Made by a program: the position numbers and the translations under genes
Notes under the pieces: generated by a model
Seen by the model: only the letters and a program-made list of their open reading frames with translations
The model's database searches: none
Told to the model about the DNA's origin: nothing
Assembly: GCA_020853705.1 (NCBI GenBank)
Contig: JADYYK010000167.1
Span: 124,001-188,000, forward strand
Direction: 5' to 3'
Origin: Deltaproteobacteria bacterium
GTDB lineage: Bacteria > Myxococcota_A > Polyangia > Haliangiales > JADYYK01
DNA length: 64,000 nt
Shown here: positions 50,569-58,691 of the stretch, piece after piece
How positions within the stretch are numbered: the first letter of the stretch is position 1
Layout of the letters: every line of letters starts with the position of its first letter

Positions 50569-51333
50569 ATGGATAGCCGCCTGAAGAACCTGCTGACGCT
50601 GGGCAAGGAGCACTACGCCAGTCACGAGTACGAGCAGGCGGAGAAGTACCTCACCGAGGTGCTGACGCTGCACCGTGGCTTCGCCGACGTCTTCAACATG
50701 CTGGGCGTGATCCAGCATGATCAGGGCCACTTCCGGCAGGCGCAGGAGTACTTCGAGGAGGCCCTGCGCATCAACCAGAACTACACCGAGGCCGCGCTCA
50801 ACCTGGCCGTGACCTACAACGATCTCGGCAAGTATGACGCCGCCAAGGCGGTCTACGCGCGCGCCATCCAGCGCAGCAAGCAGTCGCCGTCCAAGCTGGA
50901 TCCGTTCGCGCTGGGCAAGCTGGCCAACATGCACGCCGAGACCGGCAGCGCCTACATCGGCTGCGGCCTGTACGACGACGGTATCCGCGAGTTCCGCCGC
51001 GCGCTCGACCTGCGCCCCACCTTCGTCGACATCCGCACCAAGCTGGCCAAGGCGCTGCGCGAGGCCGGCGACCTCGAGGGCGCGCTGCGCGAGCTCGAGA
51101 TCGTGCGCGAGACCAACCCGAGCTACATCGCCGGGCGCATCCACCTCGGCATCGCGTACTTCTCGGCCAATCGCCGCGAGGACGCCGTCAAGGAGCTGGA
51201 GGCGGTGCTCTCGCTGGAGCCCGACAACAAGAACGCGGCCGTCTACCTGCACATGGTGCGCGACGAGTCGGTCACCCCGGCGGCGGCGCCCGAGGCCGTG
51301 CTCCCGCCCGAGGTCGAGCCCGACCGTCGTTAA
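50569..51333 (+). CDS. Cytoplasmic TPR protein downstream of bamD
   Basis: The 254-residue protein has about six TPRs (KEHYASHEYEQAEKYLTEVL, MLGVIQHDQGHFRQAQEYFEEAL, AALNLAVTYNDLGKYDAAKAVYARAI) and a Pro-rich tail. There is no signal peptide. An adaptor role is inferred. GGAAAGG lies four bases before the ATG. The gap to bamD is 32 bases, and the next gene starts 16 bases downstream. Confidence 0.82.
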   Translation: MDSRLKNLLTLGKEHYASHEYEQAEKYLTEVLTLHRGFADVFNMLGVIQHDQGHFRQAQEYFEEALRINQNYTEAALNLAVTYNDLGKYDAAKAVYARAIQRSKQSPSKLDPFALGKLANMHAETGSAYIGCGLYDDGIREFRRALDLRPTFVDIRTKLAKALREAGDLEGALRELEIVRETNPSYIAGRIHLGIAYFSANRREDAVKELEAVLSLEPDNKNAAVYLHMVRDESVTPAAAPEAVLPPEVEPDRR

Positions 51334-51349
51334 CGCTGGCGGAATCGTG

Positions 51350-52906
51350 ATGATGGTGAAGGGCCCCGTCTGCGTGCTGCTGGTGCTGAGCGTCGCGCCG
51401 GCGACCGCGGCGGCGCAGCCGTCGATGCTGTCGCCGCGCATGGGCTATGCGCTGGAGCAGGTCGCCGAGGGTGATCTGGTGCGCGCCGGGCTGGCGCTGC
51501 ACGACGTCGCCACCGGCAAGTCGCCCGACGGCCGCGCGGTGCGCGAGCGCGCGCAGTACGAGCTCGGCAAGGTGCTGTTCAAGATGGGCCTGATGAGCGT
51601 GTCGGCGGCGATGTTCGATCGCGTGCTGAACGCGCCGCGCCACCCCTACCGGCATGGCGCGCTGGGCTGGCTGGTCGCGCTGGCGCGACACCCGGGCGCC
51701 CGCGAGGCCGCGCTGGGCCTGCTGGCGCAGGTGCCGGCGAGCGACCTGCCCGCGGCGCTGGAGTGGCCCACGGTGGCGCCGCTGGCCGACGAGGCGCGCT
51801 ACCGGCGCGGGCTGGCCCTGCGCGGCCGCGCCGACGAGGAGGCGGTGCAGCTGTTCCGCGCCGTCGACAGCGACGCCTACTACCTGGACGCGCGGCTGGC
51901 CGAGGCCGGCGTCAGCTGGGCGCGCGGGGACACCGCGGCGGCGCGCGCGGTGCTGAGCGACGCGCTGGCGCTGGCCAGCGATGCACGCGCGGGGCGGCGC
52001 TTCCCGGCCGCGGCGCGGGCGCGGGTGCGCGGCGCGGCGGCGCTGGCGCTGGCGCGCATCGCGCTGCTGGAGGAGCGCTGGGACGAGGCCCAGCGCTGGG
52101 CGGCGCTGGTGCCGGCAGCGGCGCCCGAGCGTGCGGCAGCGCTGCTGGAGGCCTCGCTGGCCGACCTGGCGCGCCGTGGTCGCGAGGGCGGGCGCGCCGA
52201 GCTGCGCGCGCTGCAGACGGTGGAGCTGGACGAGCGCCTGGCGCCAGCGCCCGACGTGCTGGGCGCGCTGGTCTACCTGGGCTGGTGCGGCCCGCTGGCG
52301 CAGCAGGCGCCGGCCGACGACGCGCTGGCCAGCGCGCGTCGCAGCGTCAGCAAGCTGGCGGCGCGCATCGCGCGCCTGCGCCGGGTCAGCGAGGACGACT
52401 CCAGCGAGGTCGCGCGCGGCATCATGGCGCTGCGCGCGGCCCTGGCCACGGGGCGCTCGATCGACGAGGCCGACCGCCTGCTGGTGGCGCTGACCGACGG
52501 CCCCGAGCTGGCCGAGGGCTACGCCCGGATGGCGGCCTACCAGGTCGAGGGCGGGCGCCTGCGTGTGCTGCCGCGGGTCTGGCAGCACAGCGAGCTCGGC
52601 AGCGATGCCCTGCAGGAGCTGGAGCTGATGAAGTCGCTGGCCGAGGCCGAGCTGGGCCAGCTGATCGAACGTCGCCTGAGCAAGGTGCGCCTGCTGCTCG
52701 ACGATTTTCGCGGCTTCGCGGTGGCGCGGGTGGACGTCGGGAGCGCAGGCGGTGGTGGCGGTGCGGCGGGCCCGTCAGCGCGTGCGGGGCTGTGGCTGAC
52801 CCGGTCGGGCTGCGCGCGCTTTCACCCGCCCGCACCGCCGAAGCTGCCGCCCGCGTCGCGTGGGGAGCCGGCGCGCGAGCTGGTGGCGCCGCAGCCGGTC
52901 GGCTAG
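51350..52906 (+). CDS. Exported helical-repeat protein of unknown function
   Basis: The 518-residue protein has a signal peptide (MMVKGPVCVLLVLSVAPATAAAQ) and many helical, TPR-like segments (YALEQVAEGDLVRAGLALHDV, GALGWLVALARHPGAREAALGL). A Gly/Pro-rich C-terminus follows. ATG codons at 51350 and 51353 are both possible. It closes the bamD unit and overlaps the convergent PilZ gene by four bases. A periplasmic role near the Bam machine is only suggested by position. Confidence 0.75.
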   Translation: MMVKGPVCVLLVLSVAPATAAAQPSMLSPRMGYALEQVAEGDLVRAGLALHDVATGKSPDGRAVRERAQYELGKVLFKMGLMSVSAAMFDRVLNAPRHPYRHGALGWLVALARHPGAREAALGLLAQVPASDLPAALEWPTVAPLADEARYRRGLALRGRADEEAVQLFRAVDSDAYYLDARLAEAGVSWARGDTAAARAVLSDALALASDARAGRRFPAAARARVRGAAALALARIALLEERWDEAQRWAALVPAAAPERAAALLEASLADLARRGREGGRAELRALQTVELDERLAPAPDVLGALVYLGWCGPLAQQAPADDALASARRSVSKLAARIARLRRVSEDDSSEVARGIMALRAALATGRSIDEADRLLVALTDGPELAEGYARMAAYQVEGGRLRVLPRVWQHSELGSDALQELELMKSLAEAELGQLIERRLSKVRLLLDDFRGFAVARVDVGSAGGGGGAAGPSARAGLWLTRSGCARFHPPAPPKLPPASRGEPARELVAPQPVG

Positions 52907-53343
52907 CGGCTGGTGCTCTTGCGTGCGCGCCGGGTTCGCGCCTGCGTCCCGGACTTGCTGCGCTGCCGGGGCGGCTGCGAATCCTGTCGCCGCGGCGGCC
53001 CGGCCCCGCGCGCGATCAGATAGTCGCGCAGCCGCGCCGCCGAGCCACGCTCGATGACCACGAAGCCGACCGCGAACCCCGGCTGCCCGGGCTCCGCCGA
53101 CGACGCCGCCGCCTTGCCGTCGTACAGCACGACGCCCTGGACCTCGACCCGGCTGCCATCTTCCAGCGACAGCACCACCTCCAGCGGCGTCCCCGCGGTC
53201 TGGTGGCGGTTGGAGCGCACGAAGCAGCCGCCCATCGACAGCTCGACCGCATAGCTCAAGGTGACGTCACAGCAGTCGACCCCCGAGCGCACCTCGACCG
53301 GGCAACGGCATGGCACACGCGGTACGAGACGACGTTCCTTCAT
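52903..53343 (-). CDS. PilZ-domain protein with a basic tail
   Basis: The 146-residue protein has the c-di-GMP-binding RRLVPR (residues 4-9) and the second signature as ELSMGGCFV (Ser 36, Gly 39). The PilZ beta-barrel is followed by a Lys/Arg/Ser-rich tail (about 110-146). C-di-GMP binding is inferred. It is one of two PilZ proteins in the window. It diverges from the gene at 53510 and overlaps the preceding gene end. Confidence 0.88.
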   Translation of the reverse strand: MKERRLVPRVPCRCPVEVRSGVDCCDVTLSYAVELSMGGCFVRSNRHQTAGTPLEVVLSLEDGSRVEVQGVVLYDGKAAASSAEPGQPGFAVGFVVIERGSAARLRDYLIARGAGPPRRQDSQPPRQRSKSGTQARTRRARKSTSR

Positions 53344-53417
53344 GCGCTTCTTGATCGAATCGTAGGGTGCCTATCGCAAAAGTGCAACAAACCCCCCGCA
53401 AAACTCCGCAACGCACT

Positions 53418-53445
53418 GCGGCATCCGCTGCGGCGGGAATGCCGC
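53418..53445. promoter_or_regulatory. 7-bp inverted repeat in the PilZ/pseudo-metzincin spacer
   Basis: GCGGCAT (53418-53424) and ATGCCGC (53439-53445) are perfect inverted copies 14 bases apart in the 166-base divergent spacer 53344-53509. The spacer also holds TTGGCG (53474-53479), 18 bases and TATGGT (53498-53503), six bases before the ATG at 53510. Confidence 0.4.
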
Positions 53446-53509
53446 CGTACGCTGGCAGGAGCCGACCGGCCGCTTGGCGGGCGCTTCGGCCGTGTCGTAT
53501 GGTCCCGCC

Positions 53510-54187
53510 ATGTCGGCTTCGGGGTCCAGGTGGTGTCTGCTGTCGCTGGGCCTCGCCGTGTCGGTCGCCGCGGGCTGTGGCGGGTCGCCCCGCAAGGTCG
53601 AAGGGCTGCCCACGGCGCGGGCACCGTCGGGGCCGCCGGCGTTCCCGTCCACATGCGCCCGCAAGGGCCGCGCGACGTTCGTCATGGGCCAGTCGGTCGA
53701 TGCCATCTCCATCGAAGAGGTTGCCAGCCATTTTCGCGACGTCTACCACGTGGACGTCGACGTGCTGCCCAGCTTCCCGGAGTCGGTGTTCGAGGGGGTC
53801 TTCGACCCGGTCGAGAAGCAAGTCCTGGTCGAGGCCGCACTGCGCGCGCTGGTCGGCCACCTCGGCCCGATCCCGACGGGGACCTGGCTGTTCGCGGTCA
53901 CCGATCTCGACCTGCGCATCGAGAGCCGGCCCGACTGGGGCTGGGCCTTCGCGGGCCGCGTGGGCAACGCCAGCCTGATATCGATCGAGCGCATGCGTGA
54001 GCCCGTCGGCGAGATCACGCCTGCGCAGCTGCACGCGCGGATCTTCAAGCTGATCGCCCGCCAGCTCGGTGACGTCTACTGTGGGCTGCCGCGCACCGGA
54101 CCTGACAGCAGTGTGATGCGGCGCGAGATCCTCTCTCTCGACGATCTCGACGCCATCGACGAATCCGACTGGCGCGTCAAGGAGTAG
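53510..54187 (+). CDS. Lipoprotein resembling a catalytically inactive archaemetzincin
   Basis: The 225-residue protein has an N-terminal leader with a lipobox-like SVAAGC (C23). The body matches archaemetzincins in order: a strand and helix with IEEVASHFRDVYHVDVDVLP, a Gln-containing helix (EKQVLVEAALRALVGHL), FAVTDLDL and a central beta part (GRVGNASLISIERMR). The helix that should carry HExxHxxGxxHC reads RQLGDVYCGLP (R184, Q185, D188, P194), so all three zinc-binding His and the catalytic Glu are lost. SSVMRREILSLDD follows where the CVM... block is expected. The protein is probably a binding protein. A promoter-like pair lies six bases before the ATG. Confidence 0.72.
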   Translation: MSASGSRWCLLSLGLAVSVAAGCGGSPRKVEGLPTARAPSGPPAFPSTCARKGRATFVMGQSVDAISIEEVASHFRDVYHVDVDVLPSFPESVFEGVFDPVEKQVLVEAALRALVGHLGPIPTGTWLFAVTDLDLRIESRPDWGWAFAGRVGNASLISIERMREPVGEITPAQLHARIFKLIARQLGDVYCGLPRTGPDSSVMRREILSLDDLDAIDESDWRVKE

Positions 54188-54211
54188 CTGCCGGGGCTGG
54201 CGACGCCTGAG

Positions 54212-55612
54212 TCATCCGCGCTTGCGGCGGCGGCGCAGCGTGATGGCGACGCCGACGCCGAGCAGCAGCAGGGGCAGGCCGGCGGGGCCGGTGCCGCCCA
54301 GCGAGATGGCGCACATGCCGGGGTCGGCGTCGGGGCTGCCAGGGAAGGTGCCGCGCTCGCGCTCGGTGCGGTCGTCGATGCCGTTGTTGTTGGTGTCGTT
54401 GGCACACACCAGGCTGGCCGGGCGGTTGAGCTCGCGGGTGGCGGTCAGCTGGGGCAGGACCCAGCCGGTCTCGGCGCTGGGGCCGAGCTCGATGTCCTCG
54501 TCGAGGTGCTCGACCAGGGCGCGGGTGCGCAGGCGGGTCACGAAGGGGTTGCGGATGTTGCGACCGGCGAACTCGGCCTCCTCGAGGGCGCGCACCGGCG
54601 GCGGCGCCACCGCGGCGTCGGGGCCGAAGCTGAAGCCGCTGCCGTTGAAGAAGAACAGGCTCGACCAGTTCTGGGCGTACTCGACGACCCAGCCGCGGCC
54701 GCCGCCCGACTCGACGGCCTCGTTGAAGCGGGTGGTGTAGTCGGAGGTGTTGGTGGCCCAGTCCCACGACAGCGTGGCCGGGTCGATGCGCACGGTGGGG
54801 TAGTTCATGGCCTGGTAGCGCTGCTCGGCGATGACCCACAGGGTCAAGGACAGCGCGCCGTCGGCGCCGGCGCCGACCATCTTGAGCGGGAAGCTCGACA
54901 TGAACCCGGGGAAGCTCACGCGCACCGGCTGCATCTGGGTCACGTTGGCGCCCGGGCGCAGGCGCAGGGCCATGAACTTGCTCTTCTTGGCCACGTAGTA
55001 GGCGATGGTCGGGATGGTGTCGGCCGGGACCTGGTAGTTGTGCGCGACCAGCCAGGCCTGCAGCGCGTCAGCGTCCTCGGAGCCGATCAGCACGGTCTCG
55101 TAGGGGCCGACGACCTCCTCGCGGTAGACGTTGACGCTACCGTCGGACACGCCGGCGTCCACGAACTGGGTGCCGGGCGGGAAGTAGACCGGACAGGACA
55201 GGCGCGGGCGGTTGGCCGGAGGCAGCACGCGCGGCGAGGTCTGGTTGTCGAGCTGGTCGAAGAAGGTCGAGTCGGACAGCTCGAGGCGGGCCTCCTCCGA
55301 TGGCACCGGCAGGACCCAGACGAACTCGGCCGGCCGACCCCGGAAGCGGATCTGGTCCCACAGGGTGCTCTCGGTGGGCGACAGCGACACGACCATGCGG
55401 TGGCTGTCGGCCGCGATCACGACCTGGCCGCCACCCCCACCGTTGTCGCAGAACATCCCGCCACAAGCGTCTGCGGCCCCGCTGGCGCCGAGCAACCCGA
55501 CGGTCAGCGCCATCCCGACCCAGGTTCGTTTGCTCCCGACCCAGGTTCGTTTGCTGCCCCAGGTTCGTTTGCTGCCCCGACCGTCGACCCAGGTTCGTTC
55601 ATCGTCGCGCAT
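54212..55612 (-). CDS. DUF2330 protein with a MYXO-CTERM-like tail
   Basis: After a signal segment (MALTVGLLGASGAADA) the protein starts with ACGGMFCDN and continues with EFVWVLPVPSEE, the pattern of DUF2330. A long beta-rich domain follows. The end, GMCAISLGGTGPAGLPLLLLGVGVAITLRRRRKRG by composition, shows one Cys, a hydrophobic segment and an Arg cluster, as in MYXO-CTERM surface-sorting signals. The basic n-region is made by a tandem repeat of KRTWVG units. I placed the start at ATG 55612; ATG 55513, just before the signal segment, is the alternative. Function of DUF2330 is unknown. Confidence 0.82.
   Translation of the reverse strand: MRDDERTWVDGRGSKRTWGSKRTWVGSKRTWVGMALTVGLLGASGAADACGGMFCDNGGGGGQVVIAADSHRMVVSLSPTESTLWDQIRFRGRPAEFVWVLPVPSEEARLELSDSTFFDQLDNQTSPRVLPPANRPRLSCPVYFPPGTQFVDAGVSDGSVNVYREEVVGPYETVLIGSEDADALQAWLVAHNYQVPADTIPTIAYYVAKKSKFMALRLRPGANVTQMQPVRVSFPGFMSSFPLKMVGAGADGALSLTLWVIAEQRYQAMNYPTVRIDPATLSWDWATNTSDYTTRFNEAVESGGGRGWVVEYAQNWSSLFFFNGSGFSFGPDAAVAPPPVRALEEAEFAGRNIRNPFVTRLRTRALVEHLDEDIELGPSAETGWVLPQLTATRELNRPASLVCANDTNNNGIDDRTERERGTFPGSPDADPGMCAISLGGTGPAGLPLLLLGVGVAITLRRRRKRG
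55519..55599. repeat. Direct repeat CCCAGGTTCGTT (4 copies) in the DUF2330 N-terminus
   Basis: Copies begin at 55519, 55540, 55558 and 55588, with offsets of 21, 18 and 30 bases, all multiples of three. On the minus strand they encode the KRTWVG-like repeats. Confidence 0.88.
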
Positions 55613-55719
55613 GCCGCCTGCCTGAGCAAGGTGCATGCCCGCGCGCAGAAACGGGATTTCAGCCCCTTGCGCCCTCGGTCACGCGGCGGCGCCCGATTTC
55701 CAGGGCAGCGCCGTCAGGG

Positions 55720-56094
55720 TCAGTCGGCGCCGAGCAGGCCGTTCAGGAAGTCGTTCAGCTTGACGATCTGCTCGACCTCGAGCCCCAGGAAGCGCACGCC
55801 CATGCCGCGCAAGGCGTCGTCTTCGTTCTCGTGGGTCCAGCGCACCTCGGCGGCGCACACCAGCGGCTGGCCGTCGAGATCGACGGTCACCTCCAGCCGG
55901 GTGCCGCGCGCCAGCGGCTCGTCCACCACGAGGAAGGCGCCGCCCACCCCGAGGTTCTTGGTGTAGCAGGGCCCCGCCGGGCCGAGCCCGCCGCCAGCCT
56001 CTTGTTGCCGCACCGTCACCGCCACGCGACGCCCATGCCGGGGCTTGCCCCGGTAGTGCGCCTGCTTGCCCCCGGTCGTCGCAACACCCGCCAT
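55720..56094 (-). CDS. PilZ-domain-like protein
   Basis: The 124-residue protein has RHGRRVAV (19-26) and NLGVGGAFL (47-55), corresponding to the two PilZ signatures. The Ser of the second is replaced by Gly, so c-di-GMP affinity may be reduced. A single barrel and a C-terminal helix (VEQIVKLNDFLNGLL) complete it. The ATG at 56094 is taken as the first plausible start; the long open frame upstream lies over the Mpl gene. It is divergent from that gene. Confidence 0.82.
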   Translation of the reverse strand: MAGVATTGGKQAHYRGKPRHGRRVAVTVRQQEAGGGLGPAGPCYTKNLGVGGAFLVVDEPLARGTRLEVTVDLDGQPLVCAAEVRWTHENEDDALRGMGVRFLGLEVEQIVKLNDFLNGLLGAD

Positions 56095-56184
56095 CTCCAC
56101 AGAATAGCTTGAACTTCCCTCAACCCGCAACTGCGGCTGCCCCTGGTTGCCATCGCCGCCCCACACTGCTAGCTTGCGCCCCGC

Positions 56185-58029
56185 GTGAAGGTGCACCTCA
56201 TCGCCATCTGCGGGACCGGCATGGGCTCGCTGGCCGGACTGCTCAAGGCAGCCGGACACGACGTCCGTGGCTCGGACGAACACGTGTATCCGCCGATGAG
56301 CACCCAGCTGCGCGAGCAAGGGATCGAGATCATGGAGGGCTTCGCCCCCGGCAATCTCGACTGGGGCCCCGACCGCGTGGTGGTCGGCAACGTGTGCCGC
56401 CGCGATCATGTCGAGGCCGTCGCCGCCGCCGAGCGCAGCCTGCCGCTGACCTCGTTCCCGGCCCTGCTCGAGGAGCTCTTCCTCGCCGACGCCGCTCCGC
56501 AGCGGCGCCGCGCCATCGTGGTCGCCGGCACCCACGGCAAGACCACGACGTCGTCGCTGCTGGCCCACGTGCTGACCGACGCCGGGCGCGATCCCTCCTT
56601 CCTCATCGGCGGCGTGCCGTTGAACTTCTCGCGCGGCTTCCGCCTCGGCGCCGGCCCCGACATGGTCCTCGAGGGTGACGAGTACGACACCGCCTTCTTC
56701 GACAAGAAGTCCAAGTTCCTGCACTACCGCCCGCACACCGCGATCCTGACCTCGGTCGAGCTCGACCACGTCGACATCTTCGCCGACTACGCCGCGGTCG
56801 AGGCCGCCTTCATCGAGTTCGTGCGCCTCATCCCCGCCGACGGCAACCTGGTCGTGGCGGCCAGCTCGCCCGGCGCCCTCGCGGTGGCTCGCCACGCGCG
56901 CTGCCAGATCCACACCTACGGCCGCGCCGGCACCGCCGCCGCCGCGGAGTGGGTCGGCACCGCTGGCGACCTGGTCGGTGGCCGCGCCCGCTTCACGATC
57001 ACCCGCGCCGGCCAGCCCGTCCTCGAGGGCGACAGCCTGCTGCTCGGCGAGCACAACCTGGAGAACTTGACCGGGGTGTGCGCCACCGCCACCGCGCTGG
57101 GGCTGCAGCCGCCCGAGATCGCCCGCGCGCTGCGCCGCTTCGCCGGGGTGCGCCGTCGCCAGGACGTGCGCGGCGTGGCCCAGGGCGTCGCCGTGATCGA
57201 CGACTTCGCGCACCACCCCACCGCGGTGCGCGAGACCCTGGCCGCCCTGCGCCGGCAGTACGGCCGCGGCAAGCTGCTGGCCATCTACGAGCCGCGCAGC
57301 GCCACCGCGCGCCGCGCCGTCTTCCAGCATGACTTCGCCGACGCCTTCGCCGGCGCCGACGAGGTCGTGGTCGCGCAGCTGCACGATCCCTCGCGCATCC
57401 CCGAGGCCGAGCGCTTCGACCCCGAGCTCCTGGCCGCCGACCTGCGCGGCCGTGGCATCCCGGCCAAGGTCGCCCCCGACGTCGCCGCCATCGTCGACCA
57501 CATCGAGGCGCGGGTGCAGCCCGGCGACGCCGTCGTCGTGATGTCCTCGGGCGCCTTCGGCGGCCTCATCGACAAGCTGCTCGACAAGCTGGGAGACGCC
57601 GTCAGCCCCTCCGAACCCGCCGAGCTCGGCGCCACCAAGGCGCTGCTCGACCGCGTCGGCCTGCCACACCCGCAGCTCGAGAAGCGCTTCGACGACTACC
57701 TGCTGCTGCGCGACGAGGGCAAGGTGGTCGGCTGCGTCGCCCTCGAGCTCTATGACGAGTCCGCCGTGCTGCGCTCGCTGGCGGTGTCGCCGGATCGCCG
57801 CGGCCAGGGCCTGGGCTGGCTGCTGGCCGACGCCGCCATCGCGCGCGCGCGCCAGCGCGGTGTGCGCCGGGTGTATCTCCTGACCGAGTCGGCGTCCGAC
57901 TTCTTCGCCGAAAAGCTGGGCTTCAAGCAGGTCGAGCGCGCCCAGGTCGACGATCTCGCGCTGACCTCTCCCGAGTTCCAGTTCGCGCGCAAGCGGGACG
58001 CCGTGTGCATGAGGCTGGATCTGAAGTGA
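56185..58029 (+). CDS. mpl: Fusion of Mpl (murein tripeptide ligase) and a GNAT acetyltransferase
   Basis: Residues 1 to about 470 are Mpl: HLIAICGTGMGSLAGLLKAAGHDVRGSDEHVYPPMS, the ATP-binding AGTHGKTTTSS (about 114-124), EGDEYDTAFFDKKSKFLHY, and the C-terminal DDFAHHPTAV and YEPRS. Mpl joins recycled tripeptide (L-Ala-gamma-D-Glu-mDap) to UDP-MurNAc. Residues about 480-614 are a GNAT domain related to N-acetylglutamate-synthase/ArsN2 types (VLRSLAVSPDRRGQGLGWLLADAAI, LLTESASDFFAEKLGF). No stop or frameshift separates the two. The GTG start at 56185 fits the Mpl N-terminus. The stop overlaps the mobA start. Confidence 0.9.
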   Translation: MKVHLIAICGTGMGSLAGLLKAAGHDVRGSDEHVYPPMSTQLREQGIEIMEGFAPGNLDWGPDRVVVGNVCRRDHVEAVAAAERSLPLTSFPALLEELFLADAAPQRRRAIVVAGTHGKTTTSSLLAHVLTDAGRDPSFLIGGVPLNFSRGFRLGAGPDMVLEGDEYDTAFFDKKSKFLHYRPHTAILTSVELDHVDIFADYAAVEAAFIEFVRLIPADGNLVVAASSPGALAVARHARCQIHTYGRAGTAAAAEWVGTAGDLVGGRARFTITRAGQPVLEGDSLLLGEHNLENLTGVCATATALGLQPPEIARALRRFAGVRRRQDVRGVAQGVAVIDDFAHHPTAVRETLAALRRQYGRGKLLAIYEPRSATARRAVFQHDFADAFAGADEVVVAQLHDPSRIPEAERFDPELLAADLRGRGIPAKVAPDVAAIVDHIEARVQPGDAVVVMSSGAFGGLIDKLLDKLGDAVSPSEPAELGATKALLDRVGLPHPQLEKRFDDYLLLRDEGKVVGCVALELYDESAVLRSLAVSPDRRGQGLGWLLADAAIARARQRGVRRVYLLTESASDFFAEKLGFKQVERAQVDDLALTSPEFQFARKRDAVCMRLDLK

Positions 58030-58631
58030 CCGCGCGCGCCGCTGCGCGGGTCGCCGGCGCGATCCTGGCGGGCGGCCTGGGCACGCGCATGGGCGGGCTC
58101 AGCAAGGCCGCGCTCGAGGTCGGCGGCGTGCGCATCATCGATCGCCAGCTGGCAGTGCTGCGGCCCCTGTGTGACGAGCTGGTCCTGGTCGGCGGCGAGC
58201 CGGCGCTGGCGGCCAGCCTGGGGCTGCCGCTGGTGGTCGATGCGCCTGGCCCGGCGGGCCCGCTGCGCGCCCTGGCGGGGGCGCTGGCGGCGACCAGCGC
58301 GCCGGTGCTGCTGCTGCTGGCGTGCGATCTCCCGTTCCTGGCCGAGGCGCCGCTGCGCGCGCTGCTGGCCCGCGCACCTGGCCATGACGCGGTGGCGCCG
58401 CGGCATGGTGGCCACCCCGAGCCGCTACACGCGCTGTATGCCCGCAGCTGCCTGACACCCGCGCACGCGCTGCTGGCGGCGGGGCAGGGCAGGATGGGCG
58501 CGCTGCTGGAGCAGGTCGACACCGCGTGGCTCGAGGGCGACGCGCTGACCGGGCTGGATCCCGCGCTGCGCTTCCTGACCAACGTCAACACCCCCGAGGA
58601 GCTCGCGGCCGCGCTGGCGACCGCCCGCTGA
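58026..58631 (+). CDS. mobA: Molybdenum cofactor guanylyltransferase MobA
   Basis: The 201-residue protein has the nucleotidyltransferase motif AGAILAGGLGTRMGGLSKAALEVGG in short form (LAGGxGxRMGG...K), then GPLRALAGAL, LACDLPFL, PEPLHALY and the C-terminal NVNTPEEL. MobA attaches GMP to molybdopterin. The GTG at 58026 overlaps the Mpl-GNAT stop (GTGA). Coupling of a cell-wall recycling fusion and Mo-cofactor synthesis is unusual and probably reflects gene packing. No molybdoenzyme lies nearby. Confidence 0.9.
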   Translation: MTARAAARVAGAILAGGLGTRMGGLSKAALEVGGVRIIDRQLAVLRPLCDELVLVGGEPALAASLGLPLVVDAPGPAGPLRALAGALAATSAPVLLLLACDLPFLAEAPLRALLARAPGHDAVAPRHGGHPEPLHALYARSCLTPAHALLAAGQGRMGALLEQVDTAWLEGDALTGLDPALRFLTNVNTPEELAAALATAR

Positions 58632-58691
58632 GCACGCGCTTCGCGAGGTCCAGCGTGCGCTGTATGATGGCCGCCTGACCTGGAGGCGCCC

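Noticed and set aside
58026..58631. MobA being part of a real pathway with Mpl-GNAT
   Set aside because: The overlap alone does not show a functional link; no other molybdenum cofactor gene is near.
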